In this document: positions 52,201 through 61,266 of the stretch, piece after piece | Numbering within the stretch: the first letter of the stretch is position 1 | Layout of the letters: each line of letters opens with the position of its first letter | Source of the DNA: Mycolicibacterium aromaticivorans JS19b1 = JCM 16368 | Lineage (GTDB): Bacteria; Actinomycetota; Actinomycetes; Mycobacteriales; Mycobacteriaceae | Assembly: GCF_000559085.1 (NCBI RefSeq) | Contig: NZ_JALN02000001.1 | Location: forward strand, 4,340,001-4,404,000 | Reading direction: 5' to 3' | DNA length: 64,000 nucleotides | The notes under the pieces: generated by a model | The model's input: the letters and a program-made list of their open reading frames with translations, nothing else | Database searches by the model: none | What the model was told of the DNA's origin: nothing | Position numbers and translations under genes: made by a program

Positions 52201-52306
52201 CAGCCGAAGTTGGGTTATGGTGTGACGACTGGCACACGCAGGCCCCTCCGCATCCGCGGTTGGCAAACGCGTTAGGCGGGCTAAGGACAAGGGGGTCTGG
52301 CAGCTC

Positions 52307-53512
52307 ATGAGCAGTCCAATCGAGCAGGTCGCCGCGCGTTGCACGCAGGCGTTCAATACCGGGTCACTGTTGCTGCGCGGCTCGCCGGCCGCCGCCGGCT
52401 GGGTGCTGGGATGGCTCAACGCCGAGTTCGCGCCTCAGGTCCTCACCGGTCACGCACTCGCGACCGTCTCGCCGCTGCAGCGGGTCGCCTGCGCACTGGC
52501 CGTCCAGAAAGCCGACAAGGTGCTCGATGCGGCGCTGGAGGAGACCTTCGGGAAGGACTACGCCTCCCAGGTGCGGCATCCGCTCGACCAGGAGCCGGGA
52601 CACCGGCCCAACGTCGCAGCCGTCCTCGACGCCATGCACCATCGACGCCGGTACGCGGCCACCACCCGGAACATCTCCTACGGCCCCCGAGGCCGCGACA
52701 ACACCCTCGACATCTGGCGCCGCCCCGATCTGCCCGAGGGATATCGCGCGCCGGTTCTCATTCAGGTCCCGGGCGGTGGGTGGTCGGTGAATGACAAACG
52801 CGGCCAGGCCTATCCGTTGATGGCGCGGATGTCCGAGCTTGGCTGGATCTGCGTCACCATCAACTACAGCCGCAGCCCGCGCAACGCCTTCCCGTCGCAC
52901 ATCATCGACGTCAAGCGGGCGATCGCCTGGGTCAAGGCCAACATCGCCGAGTACGGCGGAGACCCGGACTTCGTTGCGATCACCGGGGGGTCGGCCGGCG
53001 GCCACCTGAGCTCACTGGCGGCGCTGAGCGCGGGGGATGAGAGCCTGCAGCCCGGCTTCGAGAACGCCGACACGAGCGTGCAGGCCGTCGCGCCCTACTA
53101 CGGCGTGTATGACCTCACCACCACCGACAAGATGCATCCGCTGATGATGCCGCTGCTCGAGCATGTCGTCGTCCAGCGTCGGTTGGAAGACAATCCCCAG
53201 GTGTACCGGGACGCGTCGCCGATGCATCGCATCCATCGTGACGCTCCACCGTTTTTCGTGCTGCACGGTGAGAGCGACGCCGTCATCCCGAGTGCACAAG
53301 CACGTGATTTCGTTGCGGCACTTCGCTATTCGGGACCGGCTACGGTGGCCTATGCCGAGCTACCCAAAGCTCACCACGCCTTCGACACGATTGCGACGCT
53401 GCGCTGCCAACTCGCGGCCGAAGCCGTTGCGAGCTTCATGGGCATCGTCTACGGCCGCCATGTCGCGGCGCGCGAAGGTTCTGAGAGAGTCGCAGTCGGC
53501 TCAGCGAGCTGA
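52307..53512 (+). CDS. lipQ: Alpha/beta hydrolase (HSL-type esterase), LipQ-like
   Basis: 401 aa. Serine hydrolase with oxyanion motif VPGGGWSVND (HGGG-like), nucleophile GGSAGG (about 226-231), Asp in LHGESDAVIP and His in PKAHHAFDT. An N-terminal ~110-residue cap precedes the core. Hydrolyses short-chain esters or lipids. The symbol follows synteny with M. tuberculosis lipQ beside echA14 and the Rv2484c/plsC/plsB2 genes, from memory. Confidence 0.85.
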   Translation: MSSPIEQVAARCTQAFNTGSLLLRGSPAAAGWVLGWLNAEFAPQVLTGHALATVSPLQRVACALAVQKADKVLDAALEETFGKDYASQVRHPLDQEPGHRPNVAAVLDAMHHRRRYAATTRNISYGPRGRDNTLDIWRRPDLPEGYRAPVLIQVPGGGWSVNDKRGQAYPLMARMSELGWICVTINYSRSPRNAFPSHIIDVKRAIAWVKANIAEYGGDPDFVAITGGSAGGHLSSLAALSAGDESLQPGFENADTSVQAVAPYYGVYDLTTTDKMHPLMMPLLEHVVVQRRLEDNPQVYRDASPMHRIHRDAPPFFVLHGESDAVIPSAQARDFVAALRYSGPATVAYAELPKAHHAFDTIATLRCQLAAEAVASFMGIVYGRHVAAREGSERVAVGSAS

Positions 53513-53514
53513 GC

Positions 53515-54189
53515 TTAGGCCACAGTCATCAAGTAGTCCGCGGCGCCGGCGTAGACGATCGTCGACGGATTCGGGGTGACTGCGGCGTTGACGATCTTGG
53601 TCGCGAACCCCTCGACCGTCGGCAGAGCTCCCATGGTGCCATCGCCGGAGACCACGGTGAGGTGTATCCCGGCATGGTCCAGCTCGGAACGCATTGCATA
53701 GAGCGCGGTTTCGCCGGCTCGCTTGCTGGCGGCCACTCGCCCGTATCCCTTCGCCACCGCCTTGTGCGGATAGAAGTGGGCCTGATGGCTGGTGACGAAT
53801 ACGATCCGCGAGCCGGCCGGCATCAGCGGCATCGCCAGCAGCGCAAGGCGGCGCTGGGCGTCGCGATTGAGTCGCATCGCGTACCCCGGATCCGCGCCGA
53901 TCTCCAGACCGCCCGACGCGTTGAGGATCAATGCATCCAGCCTGCCGAAGTGCGCGGTGACGTACTGCATCATCGCCTCGACCTCGACGGCGTCGGTGAT
54001 GTCGGCAGCCAGAGCAGTGGCGCTGCCGCCCGCAGCTCGAATGGCGTCGACCACGTCGTTGGCCCGCTGGGCCTTCTCGCGGTAGTGCACGATCGCGTGG
54101 GTGTCGGGTGCGGGGAGCTGACGTGCGACTTCGGCTCCGATTCCTCGGGATGCACCAGTGATCAACACGACGCGGGCGGGTGGCTGCAT
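53515..54189 (-). CDS. SDR-family protein with atypical active site
   Basis: 224 aa. Glycine-rich ITGASRGIGAEVARQL at the N-terminus and ALILNASGG are typical SDR features. The expected catalytic Tyr of YxxxK is missing: the segment reads YGRVAASKRAGE, with Val in the Tyr position and the nearest Tyr three residues earlier. It may bind NAD(P) without standard catalysis. ATG 54189 follows GGAAGG; the frame opens upstream. Adjacent 54228-54262 is AT-rich with direct repeats. Confidence 0.8.
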   Translation of the reverse strand: MQPPARVVLITGASRGIGAEVARQLPAPDTHAIVHYREKAQRANDVVDAIRAAGGSATALAADITDAVEVEAMMQYVTAHFGRLDALILNASGGLEIGADPGYAMRLNRDAQRRLALLAMPLMPAGSRIVFVTSHQAHFYPHKAVAKGYGRVAASKRAGETALYAMRSELDHAGIHLTVVSGDGTMGALPTVEGFATKIVNAAVTPNPSTIVYAGAADYLMTVA

Positions 54190-54237
54190 TGCGGGTTCCT
54201 TCCGTTGCGGCTTCACCCACCGTACACGAACTCTAAG

Positions 54238-54257
54238 AAAAATAAGGTAAAAATAAG
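54238..54257. repeat. AT-rich tandem repeat, candidate operator
   Basis: Two copies of AAAAATAAG, 11 bp apart, in a 35-bp AT-rich stretch within high-GC DNA, between the SDR start (54189) and the small membrane gene. Suggests an AT-rich protein-binding site. Confidence 0.5.
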
Positions 54258-54286
54258 ATAACGCTGAGGCTACGGAAGGCGTGTCG

Positions 54287-54589
54287 CTAGCTCGCCGCGA
54301 CGGCCTCCTGTGGCCGCAGCAGCGGCACCACCAACACGATCACGATCAGCCAGCCCAACGCTGCCACCGGGATTGCCCACCCCCGCCGCATCGCCAGCGC
54401 GTGCTGGCATTGGACGGCCTTGCCTGCGAACGTCGCCTGAACCAGGTCGGAGCTAAAACCGCTGCCGCACTTGATCTGTACGCCCCATGGATCGAAATCG
54501 GGGAGATACACCGGCCACCGCAGCGCGAACAGGCCGAACGTCAGCAGCACCACTGCGACGACGGCCGCCAGGATCTGCCGAACGGTCAC
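54287..54589 (-). CDS. Small membrane protein
   Basis: 100 aa with two hydrophobic segments (QILAAVVAVVLLTFGLFAL; GWAIPVAALGWLIVIVLVVP) around a small Cys-containing loop (KCGSGFSS...VQCQHALAM) that could form a disulfide. GTG 54589 overlaps the stop of the next gene upstream (GTGA), so they form an operon. Confidence 0.65.
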   Translation of the reverse strand: MTVRQILAAVVAVVLLTFGLFALRWPVYLPDFDPWGVQIKCGSGFSSDLVQATFAGKAVQCQHALAMRRGWAIPVAALGWLIVIVLVVPLLRPQEAVAAS

Positions 54590-54813
54590 GTCATGCAGAC
54601 ATTGGCGACCAGCAGCACCGGCCACGACACGATGGACCCCAGAAACGACACCACGAGGTCGGCGCCGCGCATCGAGTGTAGATGGTCAGTGTGGGTTGAC
54701 GACCACACCAGACCCACTGCGAGATAAGGGATCCCGATCAACAGGTTGATGCCGATCAGTTCCGCGATCGTCAGTTTGTAGTTCAACACCGACCGAATTT
54801 TCGTCAGCATCAT
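54586..54813 (-). CDS. Small two-TM membrane protein, paralogue of the one at 54909
   Basis: 75 aa; IAELIGINLLIGIPYLAVGLVW and a second helix SIVSWPVLLVANVCM. Sequence order resembles the 54909 protein (IAMWLAIPYLVIGLIWGFFH...AALLWPVLLLLPPLCVA). Unknown function. Confidence 0.65.
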   Translation of the reverse strand: MMLTKIRSVLNYKLTIAELIGINLLIGIPYLAVGLVWSSTHTDHLHSMRGADLVVSFLGSIVSWPVLLVANVCMT

Positions 54814-54873
54814 GTCCTCCCGCCCCGGGTCAGGCCAATGCTAGTGAGTACGGCCGCCCGGGAGAGTCATTTG

Positions 54874-54891
54874 TGAGAAACTATGTTCTCA
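54874..54891. promoter_or_regulatory. Inverted repeat between divergent paralogous membrane genes
   Basis: TGAGAA and TTCTCA, 6-bp spacer, 18 bp before GTG 54909 and 60 bp from the divergent ATG 54813. Possible shared operator. Confidence 0.4.
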
Positions 54892-54908
54892 GATTTGGGG
54901 GAGGGCTT

Positions 54909-55169
54909 GTGGACCAGTTGATGACCAGATTGCGCCGACTGCTCAGCTACGAGATCACCGTCGAGGCAGTGATCGAAATCGCGATGTGGCTTGCCATTCC
55001 CTATCTGGTGATCGGCCTTATCTGGGGTTTCTTCCACGCCGATGCGGTGCAGCAACTCGAGGTCCAGCTCGGCCGAGTGGTGCCGGCCGGAGCCGAGGTG
55101 GGTGCCTACGGGTTGGCCGCGCTGCTGTGGCCGGTGCTGCTCCTGCTGCCGCCGCTCTGCGTGGCCTAA
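54909..55169 (+). CDS. Small two-TM membrane protein, paralogue of the one at 54586
   Basis: 86 aa, starting GTG 54909 (GGGGGAGG upstream). Two hydrophobic helices, the second ending at the C-terminus. Convergent with and overlapping the 3' end of the decarboxylase gene by 4 bp. Confidence 0.65.
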   Translation: MDQLMTRLRRLLSYEITVEAVIEIAMWLAIPYLVIGLIWGFFHADAVQQLEVQLGRVVPAGAEVGAYGLAALLWPVLLLLPPLCVA

Positions 55170-57958
55170 TCGCAACCCGGCTCGAGCGCGCCGTCGCCGC
55201 TCGCCGACACCAGCGTCCGATGGCCGTTGGATTCGGCGGTCACCGCACCAGAGGCGATTTCCATCGCCTTCTCGGTGTAGACCCGGTAGCCGTAGTCGGG
55301 TCGGTAGCCGTGGATCTCGGGTGTGTCCAGGTCGCGGATGAACGCCAAGATCTGCGGGCTGAAAAGCTGCCCGGGAACCAGCACCGGGAACCCGGGCGGA
55401 TACGGCGTCACGAACGTCGCCGACACCACCTGCCGGCCCCCGCCCAGCCGCTCGTCTATCTCGCTGTCGCTGAGGTATTCACAGTTGGCGTCGTTGTAGG
55501 ACAGATAGAACGCCGGCCGCACGTCCCCTTCGGGCGTCTGGTCGCCGTTGCGGAACGCGGCGTGGAACCCGCTGAAGTCCGGCAGCGGGATGGACTGACG
55601 CATCAGCCGGTGTACCCGGCGTTCGAACCGGCCGCGCTCGCCGAGGCTCATCTCCGAGACGTGCTCCTCGAGTTCGCGGGCGATCTTCACCAACACCTCG
55701 ACCAGGAACGCGACCGAGCTGCGCGTGGTGCCGATGTTCGTCATGAACAGAACGGTGTTTCGCGACGTCTTGTTGATCTGCACGCCATGGCGGTCCATCA
55801 GCTGCTGACGCTTGAATTGATCGCCGTCGTAGCCGGTGTTGCCGATAGACAACGTGATTCGCGACGGGTCGAGGACGAATTCATCGGCCTCCCAGGCCGC
55901 CATCATGTTGCGCAGCCCGGATCGCAGCGGCTGGGCGATGTGCGAGGGCCGGTATTGATCCGGGATCAGGTCCGACGTGCGCAGGCACGAAAAGTATTTG
56001 TGCAACAGCGGGTGGTTGTCGATGGCGTCGCGCAGCTGCATCGCATTCTCCAGCTGACGCTGGACCAGTTCGACGCCTTCGAGGGCGACTTGCCGGCGCC
56101 CCAGATCGAGCGACGCCAGGATCTGGTAGTTCGGCGACGTGGAGGTGTGCGCCATGTAGGCCTCATGGAACGACTCGGCGACCTTCTGCTCGAAGTCCTG
56201 GTCGAAGACGTGGATCATCGAACCCTGCCGCAGCGCCGTCAGTGTCTTGTGGGTGGACTGGGTGGCATACACCCGAACCCGGGCCCGGGCGGGATCCGGA
56301 TGCAGTCTGGTGGCCAGCAGCTCCTCGTCCGTCATGGTGGACGAGGCATCGAGGGTCGACTCATAGTGCGCGGTGTAGGACGGATCCTGGAGCTTCTCGC
56401 GCAGCGCCTTGGCTGATGCCATCGCGGTTCGGGTGCGGTATACCGGATGGAATCGCGCGAAGGCGAACCACGCTTCGTCCCAGAGGAATACGAGGTCGGG
56501 TTTGATGGCCAGGCATTCCTCCATGACCCGCGTGACGTCGTAGACGATCCCGTCGAATGTGCAGTTGGTCAGGGAGATCATCTTGACGCGATCGAGCTTG
56601 CCGGCCGCCCGCAACGCCAACAGCTTGGACTTGATCTCGTGCAGCGGCACCGCGCCATACATCGAATACTGCTCCAGCGGATACGCCTCGAGATAGACGA
56701 CGTGCGCGCCGGCCAGCATCATCCCGTAGTGGTGGGACTGGTGGCAGTTCCGGTCGAGCAGCACGATGTCGCCGGGTGCGACGAGGGCTTGGGTGACGAC
56801 CTTGTTCGCCGTCGAGGTGCCATTGGTGACGAAATAGCTGTGGCGTGAGCCGTAGGTCTCGGATGCCAGTTCCTGCGCTTCACGCAACGGCCCGGTGGGA
56901 TCGAGCAGCGAATCCAGGCCGCCACACGTGGCCGATGTCTCGGCCATGAACACGTCGAGCCCGTAGAAGCCGACCATGTCTTTGATCCAGTGCGAGGTGA
57001 CGATCGACTTGCCCTGCGAGATCGGCAGCGCATGGAACACGCCGGTCGGTCGGTGGCTGTACTGCTTGAGCGCACTGAAGAACGGTGTCCGATAGCGCGC
57101 GGCAACCCCGTGCAAGATCGACAGGTGCAGCTCGAGCATGCCTTCGCGGGCGTGGAACACCCGGCGGAAGTGCTGGCCGAGACGCCCGGCGATGTCCTCG
57201 ACCTCGATCTCGGTCATCAGGTACAGGTCGAGTTCGGGTCGCAGTTGCGCCAGTGACGTGGCCAGGATCTCGGCCCGGTCGTCGGGCGACTGGTGGTCGG
57301 CGAGTTCGCCGGTGAGCTCGGCGTCGATGAACTCCGCCAGGGTGGACAGGTCGCGGGTGGACTGATGGGAGAACCGGCGCCGGATCACCACCGCCTGCAG
57401 ATTCACGTTGAGCCGGGCGGCGATCAACGCCTCGTCGCCGCTGCCCACCACAACGAGCTCGTAGATGAATTCGTCGTCGGGCCTGCGCCAGCTGCGGACC
57501 TCCTTGCGCAGCGCACGCTCCTGGGCCTCGGTCATCTTTTCAACGACGAGCACTTCGAAGTACGGCTGTTCGCGGTGGTTCGCGGGCTGGCTCTCCAGGT
57601 GCCGCGGATCGGTCGGGAACAGGTCCGCGGCGTCGACGCCGGTGTGGTCGTGGCCCGACCGGTACGACTCGGTGGTCAGTGCCCGGTTGACATGCGTGAC
57701 GAGGGCGGCGAACTTGTCATAACTGCCTGCGGCGAACAGCCGCTGCACCCGGGCGAATTGCGGCGATCCCGGGAACGCCCAGTACGGCTCCAGCGGCGTG
57801 AGGTCGGTCAGCAGATCCCGGCAGATGCCGACGTACTTCTCTTTGAGCGCACCGGTGGTGGTTGTCCGCGTGAGCCGGTCGGCGGCTTCGTCGAGTCGGC
57901 ACCAGGCGTCCGCCCGCAGTTGTCCGACACTGTTGTATGCGCGCGAGATATCCGCCAT
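55166..57958 (-). CDS. PLP-dependent amino acid (Orn/Lys/Arg) decarboxylase
   Basis: 930 aa, the length of the large inducible-type decarboxylases. PLP domain: TNGTSTANKVVTQALVAPGD (about 390), DRNCHQSHHYG, DLVFLWDEAWFAFARFHP (Asp for the ring N), and the Schiff-base Lys in YATQSTHKTLTALRQG (about 590). N-terminal wing domain and C-terminal domain complete the fold. Similar to M. tuberculosis Rv2531c (adi-type). Substrate could be ornithine, lysine or arginine. ATG 57958 (MADISRAYNSVG) is used. Confidence 0.9.
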   Translation of the reverse strand: MADISRAYNSVGQLRADAWCRLDEAADRLTRTTTTGALKEKYVGICRDLLTDLTPLEPYWAFPGSPQFARVQRLFAAGSYDKFAALVTHVNRALTTESYRSGHDHTGVDAADLFPTDPRHLESQPANHREQPYFEVLVVEKMTEAQERALRKEVRSWRRPDDEFIYELVVVGSGDEALIAARLNVNLQAVVIRRRFSHQSTRDLSTLAEFIDAELTGELADHQSPDDRAEILATSLAQLRPELDLYLMTEIEVEDIAGRLGQHFRRVFHAREGMLELHLSILHGVAARYRTPFFSALKQYSHRPTGVFHALPISQGKSIVTSHWIKDMVGFYGLDVFMAETSATCGGLDSLLDPTGPLREAQELASETYGSRHSYFVTNGTSTANKVVTQALVAPGDIVLLDRNCHQSHHYGMMLAGAHVVYLEAYPLEQYSMYGAVPLHEIKSKLLALRAAGKLDRVKMISLTNCTFDGIVYDVTRVMEECLAIKPDLVFLWDEAWFAFARFHPVYRTRTAMASAKALREKLQDPSYTAHYESTLDASSTMTDEELLATRLHPDPARARVRVYATQSTHKTLTALRQGSMIHVFDQDFEQKVAESFHEAYMAHTSTSPNYQILASLDLGRRQVALEGVELVQRQLENAMQLRDAIDNHPLLHKYFSCLRTSDLIPDQYRPSHIAQPLRSGLRNMMAAWEADEFVLDPSRITLSIGNTGYDGDQFKRQQLMDRHGVQINKTSRNTVLFMTNIGTTRSSVAFLVEVLVKIARELEEHVSEMSLGERGRFERRVHRLMRQSIPLPDFSGFHAAFRNGDQTPEGDVRPAFYLSYNDANCEYLSDSEIDERLGGGRQVVSATFVTPYPPGFPVLVPGQLFSPQILAFIRDLDTPEIHGYRPDYGYRVYTEKAMEIASGAVTAESNGHRTLVSASGDGALEPGCD

Positions 57959-58189
57959 GCGAGGCCCTTTCACAATTCTCGGTGACCAGCGTGGCAGAGC
58001 GGGTATGTGGCGCGCACCAACTACAAGCCAACCGTGGCCGTCGATCCGCTGACGCAGGGGTGTCCACCCTGACCCGAAGACGTCCCACAATCGAGACCCG
58101 CCACCTCCGCGCGCCGACTAGCGTGGTTAGGGGCGTCCACGGTGTCGTGAACGCCGACGGTGCGGGGTGTTGAGCAGGAGGAGGGATCG

Positions 58190-59674
58190 ATGAGCGGGAC
58201 CGTCGACGTCAACGGTCTGCCGGACGAGCTCGGCCCCCTCGACATGCTGCTGCATCGCGGCGAGGCCAATCCGCGGACCCGGTCGGGAATCATGGCGCTG
58301 GAAATTTTGGACAGCACGCCGGATTGGACCCGGTTCCGGAACGCGTTCGAGAACGCGTCGCGCAAGGTGCTCCGACTGCGCCAGCGGGTCGTCGTACCGA
58401 CATTGCCGACTGCCGCACCGCGCTGGGTGGTCGACCCCGACTTCAACCTCGACTTCCACGTCCGCCGGGTGCGCGTCCCCGAGCCCGGCACTCTGCGTGA
58501 GGTGCTCGACCTCGCTGAGGTGAGCCTGCAGTCGCCGCTGGACATCTCGCGGCCGCTGTGGACGGCCACCCTGGTCGAAGGACTCGAAGGCGGCAAGGCC
58601 GCCACCCTGCTGCACCTCAGTCACGCCGTCACCGACGGCGTCGGCGCCACCGCGATGTTCGCCGAGATCTATGACCTCGAACGCGAGCCGGCGCCGAGGC
58701 CTGCTCCGCCACTTCCGGTGCCGCAGGACCTCACGCCCAACGACCTGATGCGCGAAGGGCTCAACCAGTTACCCGGCGCCATCGTCGGCGGGCTGCTTGG
58801 CGCCGTCGCCGGCGGCTTGGGCGTGGTTGGCCGCGTGGTGCGCAACCCCGGCACCGCCGTGTGGGACGTCGTCGACTACGCCCGCTCCGGACGTCGGGTG
58901 GTGGCCCGCGCCGCCGACCCGTCCCCGCTGCTGCGCCGGCGCAGCCTGTCGTCACGCAGCGAGGCGATCGAAATGCGGCTGTCCGACTTACGCGCGGCCG
59001 CTCACGCCGCGGGCGGCTCGATCAACGACGCCTACCTCGCCGGGTTGTGCGGGGCGTTACGGCGCTACCACGAAGCGCTCGGCGTACCGGTGAACAGCCT
59101 GCCGATGGCGGTGCCGGTGAGCCTGCGGGCCGAGGCCGACCCGGCCGGCGGCAACCGGTTCGCCGGGGTCAACCTTGCCGCACCGATCGGCGTGGTGGAC
59201 CCGGCGGTGCGGATCCAGAAGATTCGCAAACAGATGACCTCTCGGCGCGAGGAGGCGGCCATCGATTTGATGGGCGCCATCGCGCCAGTCGTCGGGCTGC
59301 TTCCCGACGCCGTCCTCGAGGCGATGAGTGGCGCGGTCATCGCCTCGGACGTGCAGGCCAGCAACGTGCCGGTCTACGCCGGCGACACCTACATCGCCGG
59401 TGCAAAAGTGCTGCGGCAGTACGGTATCGGTCCGCTGCCCGGCGTCGCGATGATGGTGGTACTGGTCTCTCGCGGCGGGTTCGCGACGATCACCGCGCGC
59501 TACGACCGCGCCTCGATCACCGACGAGGACCTGTTCGCCCAGTGTCTGCGTGACGGTTTCGACGAGGTGCTGTCGCTGGCCGGCGATCCGCCGCCGCGCG
59601 TGGTGCCCGCATCCTTCCCCGATGACGTCAACGACTCCGCCCAACCCAGCCCGAACGGATCGGTGGCTTACTGA
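58190..59674 (+). CDS. Wax ester synthase / diacylglycerol acyltransferase (WS/DGAT)
   Basis: 494 aa. Transfers acyl-CoA to diacylglycerol or alcohol, making storage lipids. Active-site HHxxxDG appears as SHAVTDG (about 147-153): the first His is Ser but the second, catalytic His and the Asp/Gly are kept. Other family blocks: PLWTATLVEGLEGG, ANDPLxxxN-like PVSLRAEADPAGGN, and ASNVPVYAGDTYIAGA. ATG 58190 follows AGGAGGAGG. ATGA-type overlap with plsC. Corresponds in order to Rv2484c. Confidence 0.9.
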   Translation: MSGTVDVNGLPDELGPLDMLLHRGEANPRTRSGIMALEILDSTPDWTRFRNAFENASRKVLRLRQRVVVPTLPTAAPRWVVDPDFNLDFHVRRVRVPEPGTLREVLDLAEVSLQSPLDISRPLWTATLVEGLEGGKAATLLHLSHAVTDGVGATAMFAEIYDLEREPAPRPAPPLPVPQDLTPNDLMREGLNQLPGAIVGGLLGAVAGGLGVVGRVVRNPGTAVWDVVDYARSGRRVVARAADPSPLLRRRSLSSRSEAIEMRLSDLRAAAHAAGGSINDAYLAGLCGALRRYHEALGVPVNSLPMAVPVSLRAEADPAGGNRFAGVNLAAPIGVVDPAVRIQKIRKQMTSRREEAAIDLMGAIAPVVGLLPDAVLEAMSGAVIASDVQASNVPVYAGDTYIAGAKVLRQYGIGPLPGVAMMVVLVSRGGFATITARYDRASITDEDLFAQCLRDGFDEVLSLAGDPPPRVVPASFPDDVNDSAQPSPNGSVAY

Positions 59675-61266
59675 TGAGCGATACGGAGATGCGCCTGCCC
59701 GGCTCGGTTGCCGAGGTGATGGCCAGCCCCGAGGGACCGCAGATCGGGGCCTTCTTCGATTTGGACGGCACGCTGGTGGCCGGGTTCACCGCCGTCATCC
59801 TGACTCGGGAGCGGTTCCGCAGCCGTGACATGGGTATCGGAGAACTCATCACGATGATCGCGGCGGGCCTGAACCATCAGCTCGGCCGACTCGAATTCGA
59901 AGAGCTGATCACCAAGGCGTCGCAGGCCCTCCGGGGACGCGCATTGAGCGATCTGCACGAGATCGGCGACCGGATGTTCGTGCAGCAGATCGAGAAGCGG
60001 ATCTATCCCGAGATGCGCGAACTGGTGCACGCGCACATGGAACGCGGTCACACCGTCGTGCTCAGTTCCTCGGCGCTGACCCTTCAGGTCGAACCCGTGG
60101 CCCGCTTCCTCGGCATCGAGAGCACGCTGACCAACCGATTCGAGGTCGACGAGAACGACGTGCTGACCGGCGAGGTGGTGCGGCCCATCCTGTGGGGCCC
60201 CGGCAAGGCCAACGCTGTCCAGAAGTTCGCCGCCGACAACGACATTGACCTCAAACAGTCGTACTTCTACGCCGACGGCGACGAGGACGTCGCGCTGATG
60301 TATCTGGTCGGCAACCCGCGGCCGACCAACCCCGAAGGCAAGATGGCTGCGGTGGCCCGCCGGCGCGGCTGGCCGATCCTGCGGTTCTCCAGCCGCGGCA
60401 GCGGCGGCCTGATGGGCCAGGTGCGCACGCTGCTCGGCGTTGGCGCGCTGGTGCCCGCCGCGACCGGCGCCATCTGGTGGGGGACGCTGACCCGCAGCCG
60501 GCGGCGTGGCCTGAACTTCTTCACCACCGCGTTCCCGAACCTGCTGTTGGCCGTCAACGGGGTGAAGCTCCACGTCCTCGGCGAAGAGAACCTGCGCAAG
60601 CAGCGGCCTGCGGTGTTCATCTTCAACCACCGCAACAACGCCGATCCCGTCATCACGGCGTCGCTGTTGCGGGACAACTGGACCGGCGTCGGCAAGAAGG
60701 AACTGAAGGACGACCCCGTCGTCGGCACGCTGGGCAAGCTGGTCGACACCGTCTTCATCGACCGGGACGACCCCAAAGCCGCCCTCGAAACCATGCACGA
60801 GGTCGAGAATCTGGTTGCGAAGGGTCTGTCGATCATGATCGCGCCCGAAGGCACCCGGTTGGACACCCGGACCGTCGGCCAGTTCAAGAAGGGGCCCTTC
60901 CGGCTGGCCATGGCCGCAGGAGTTCCGGTCGTTCCGATCGTGATCCGCAACGCCCAGGTGATCGCCTCACGGGATTCCTCGACCATGAATCCGGGCGAAG
61001 TGGATATTGTTGTGTATCCACCGCTTTCGGTCGCGGACTGGACGTTGGACGACCTGTCGGAGCGGATCGAAGGCGTTCGTCAGCTGTATCTGGACACGCT
61101 GAAGAACTGGCCGACCGACGAGGTGCCGATGCACGACATCTACCAGAAGGCGCCGGCGAAAAAGGCTGCCAAGAAAGCGCCCGCCAAGAAGGCGGCAGCG
61201 AAGAAGGCGCCGGCCAAGAAAGCCGCCACCAAGTCGCAGTCGCCGAGCGCCAAGGGCCGTCGATGA
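59674..61266 (+). CDS. plsC: HAD phosphatase - 1-acylglycerol-3-phosphate acyltransferase fusion, PlsC
   Basis: 530 aa. N-terminal HAD domain (about 20-240; [34 protein letters not shown]), then PlsC acyltransferase (about 275-470; [11 protein letters not shown] with the HxxxxD-type His/Asp, and [10 protein letters not shown]). Makes phosphatidic acid from lysophosphatidate; the HAD domain is proposed to dephosphorylate. The last ~40 residues are Lys/Ala/Pro repeats ([20 protein letters not shown]) like a histone-H1 tail. Matches the organisation of M. tuberculosis Rv2483c. ATGA overlap with plsB2. Confidence 0.92.
   Translation: MSDTEMRLPGSVAEVMASPEGPQIGAFFDLDGTLVAGFTAVILTRERFRSRDMGIGELITMIAAGLNHQLGRLEFEELITKASQALRGRALSDLHEIGDRMFVQQIEKRIYPEMRELVHAHMERGHTVVLSSSALTLQVEPVARFLGIESTLTNRFEVDENDVLTGEVVRPILWGPGKANAVQKFAADNDIDLKQSYFYADGDEDVALMYLVGNPRPTNPEGKMAAVARRRGWPILRFSSRGSGGLMGQVRTLLGVGALVPAATGAIWWGTLTRSRRRGLNFFTTAFPNLLLAVNGVKLHVLGEENLRKQRPAVFIFNHRNNADPVITASLLRDNWTGVGKKELKDDPVVGTLGKLVDTVFIDRDDPKAALETMHEVENLVAKGLSIMIAPEGTRLDTRTVGQFKKGPFRLAMAAGVPVVPIVIRNAQVIASRDSSTMNPGEVDIVVYPPLSVADWTLDDLSERIEGVRQLYLDTLKNWPTDEVPMHDIYQKAPAKKAAKKAPAKKAAAKKAPAKKAATKSQSPSAKGRR

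Noticed and set aside
53497-53514. GCTCAGC/GCTGAGC dyad at the lipQ stop as terminator or regulon box
   Set aside because: Two-nt loop inside coding sequence; does not have the 11-bp direct repeat or hexamer of the boxes.
54986-56416. 476-aa plus-strand open frame over the decarboxylase
   Set aside because: Antisense shadow of a conserved 930-aa enzyme; Arg/Gly-rich composition.
60477-61262. Long in-frame extension upstream of PlsB2 (262 codons)
   Set aside because: It lies wholly inside plsC in another frame; PlsB2 begins at ATG 61263 with an ATGA overlap and the family's normal length.
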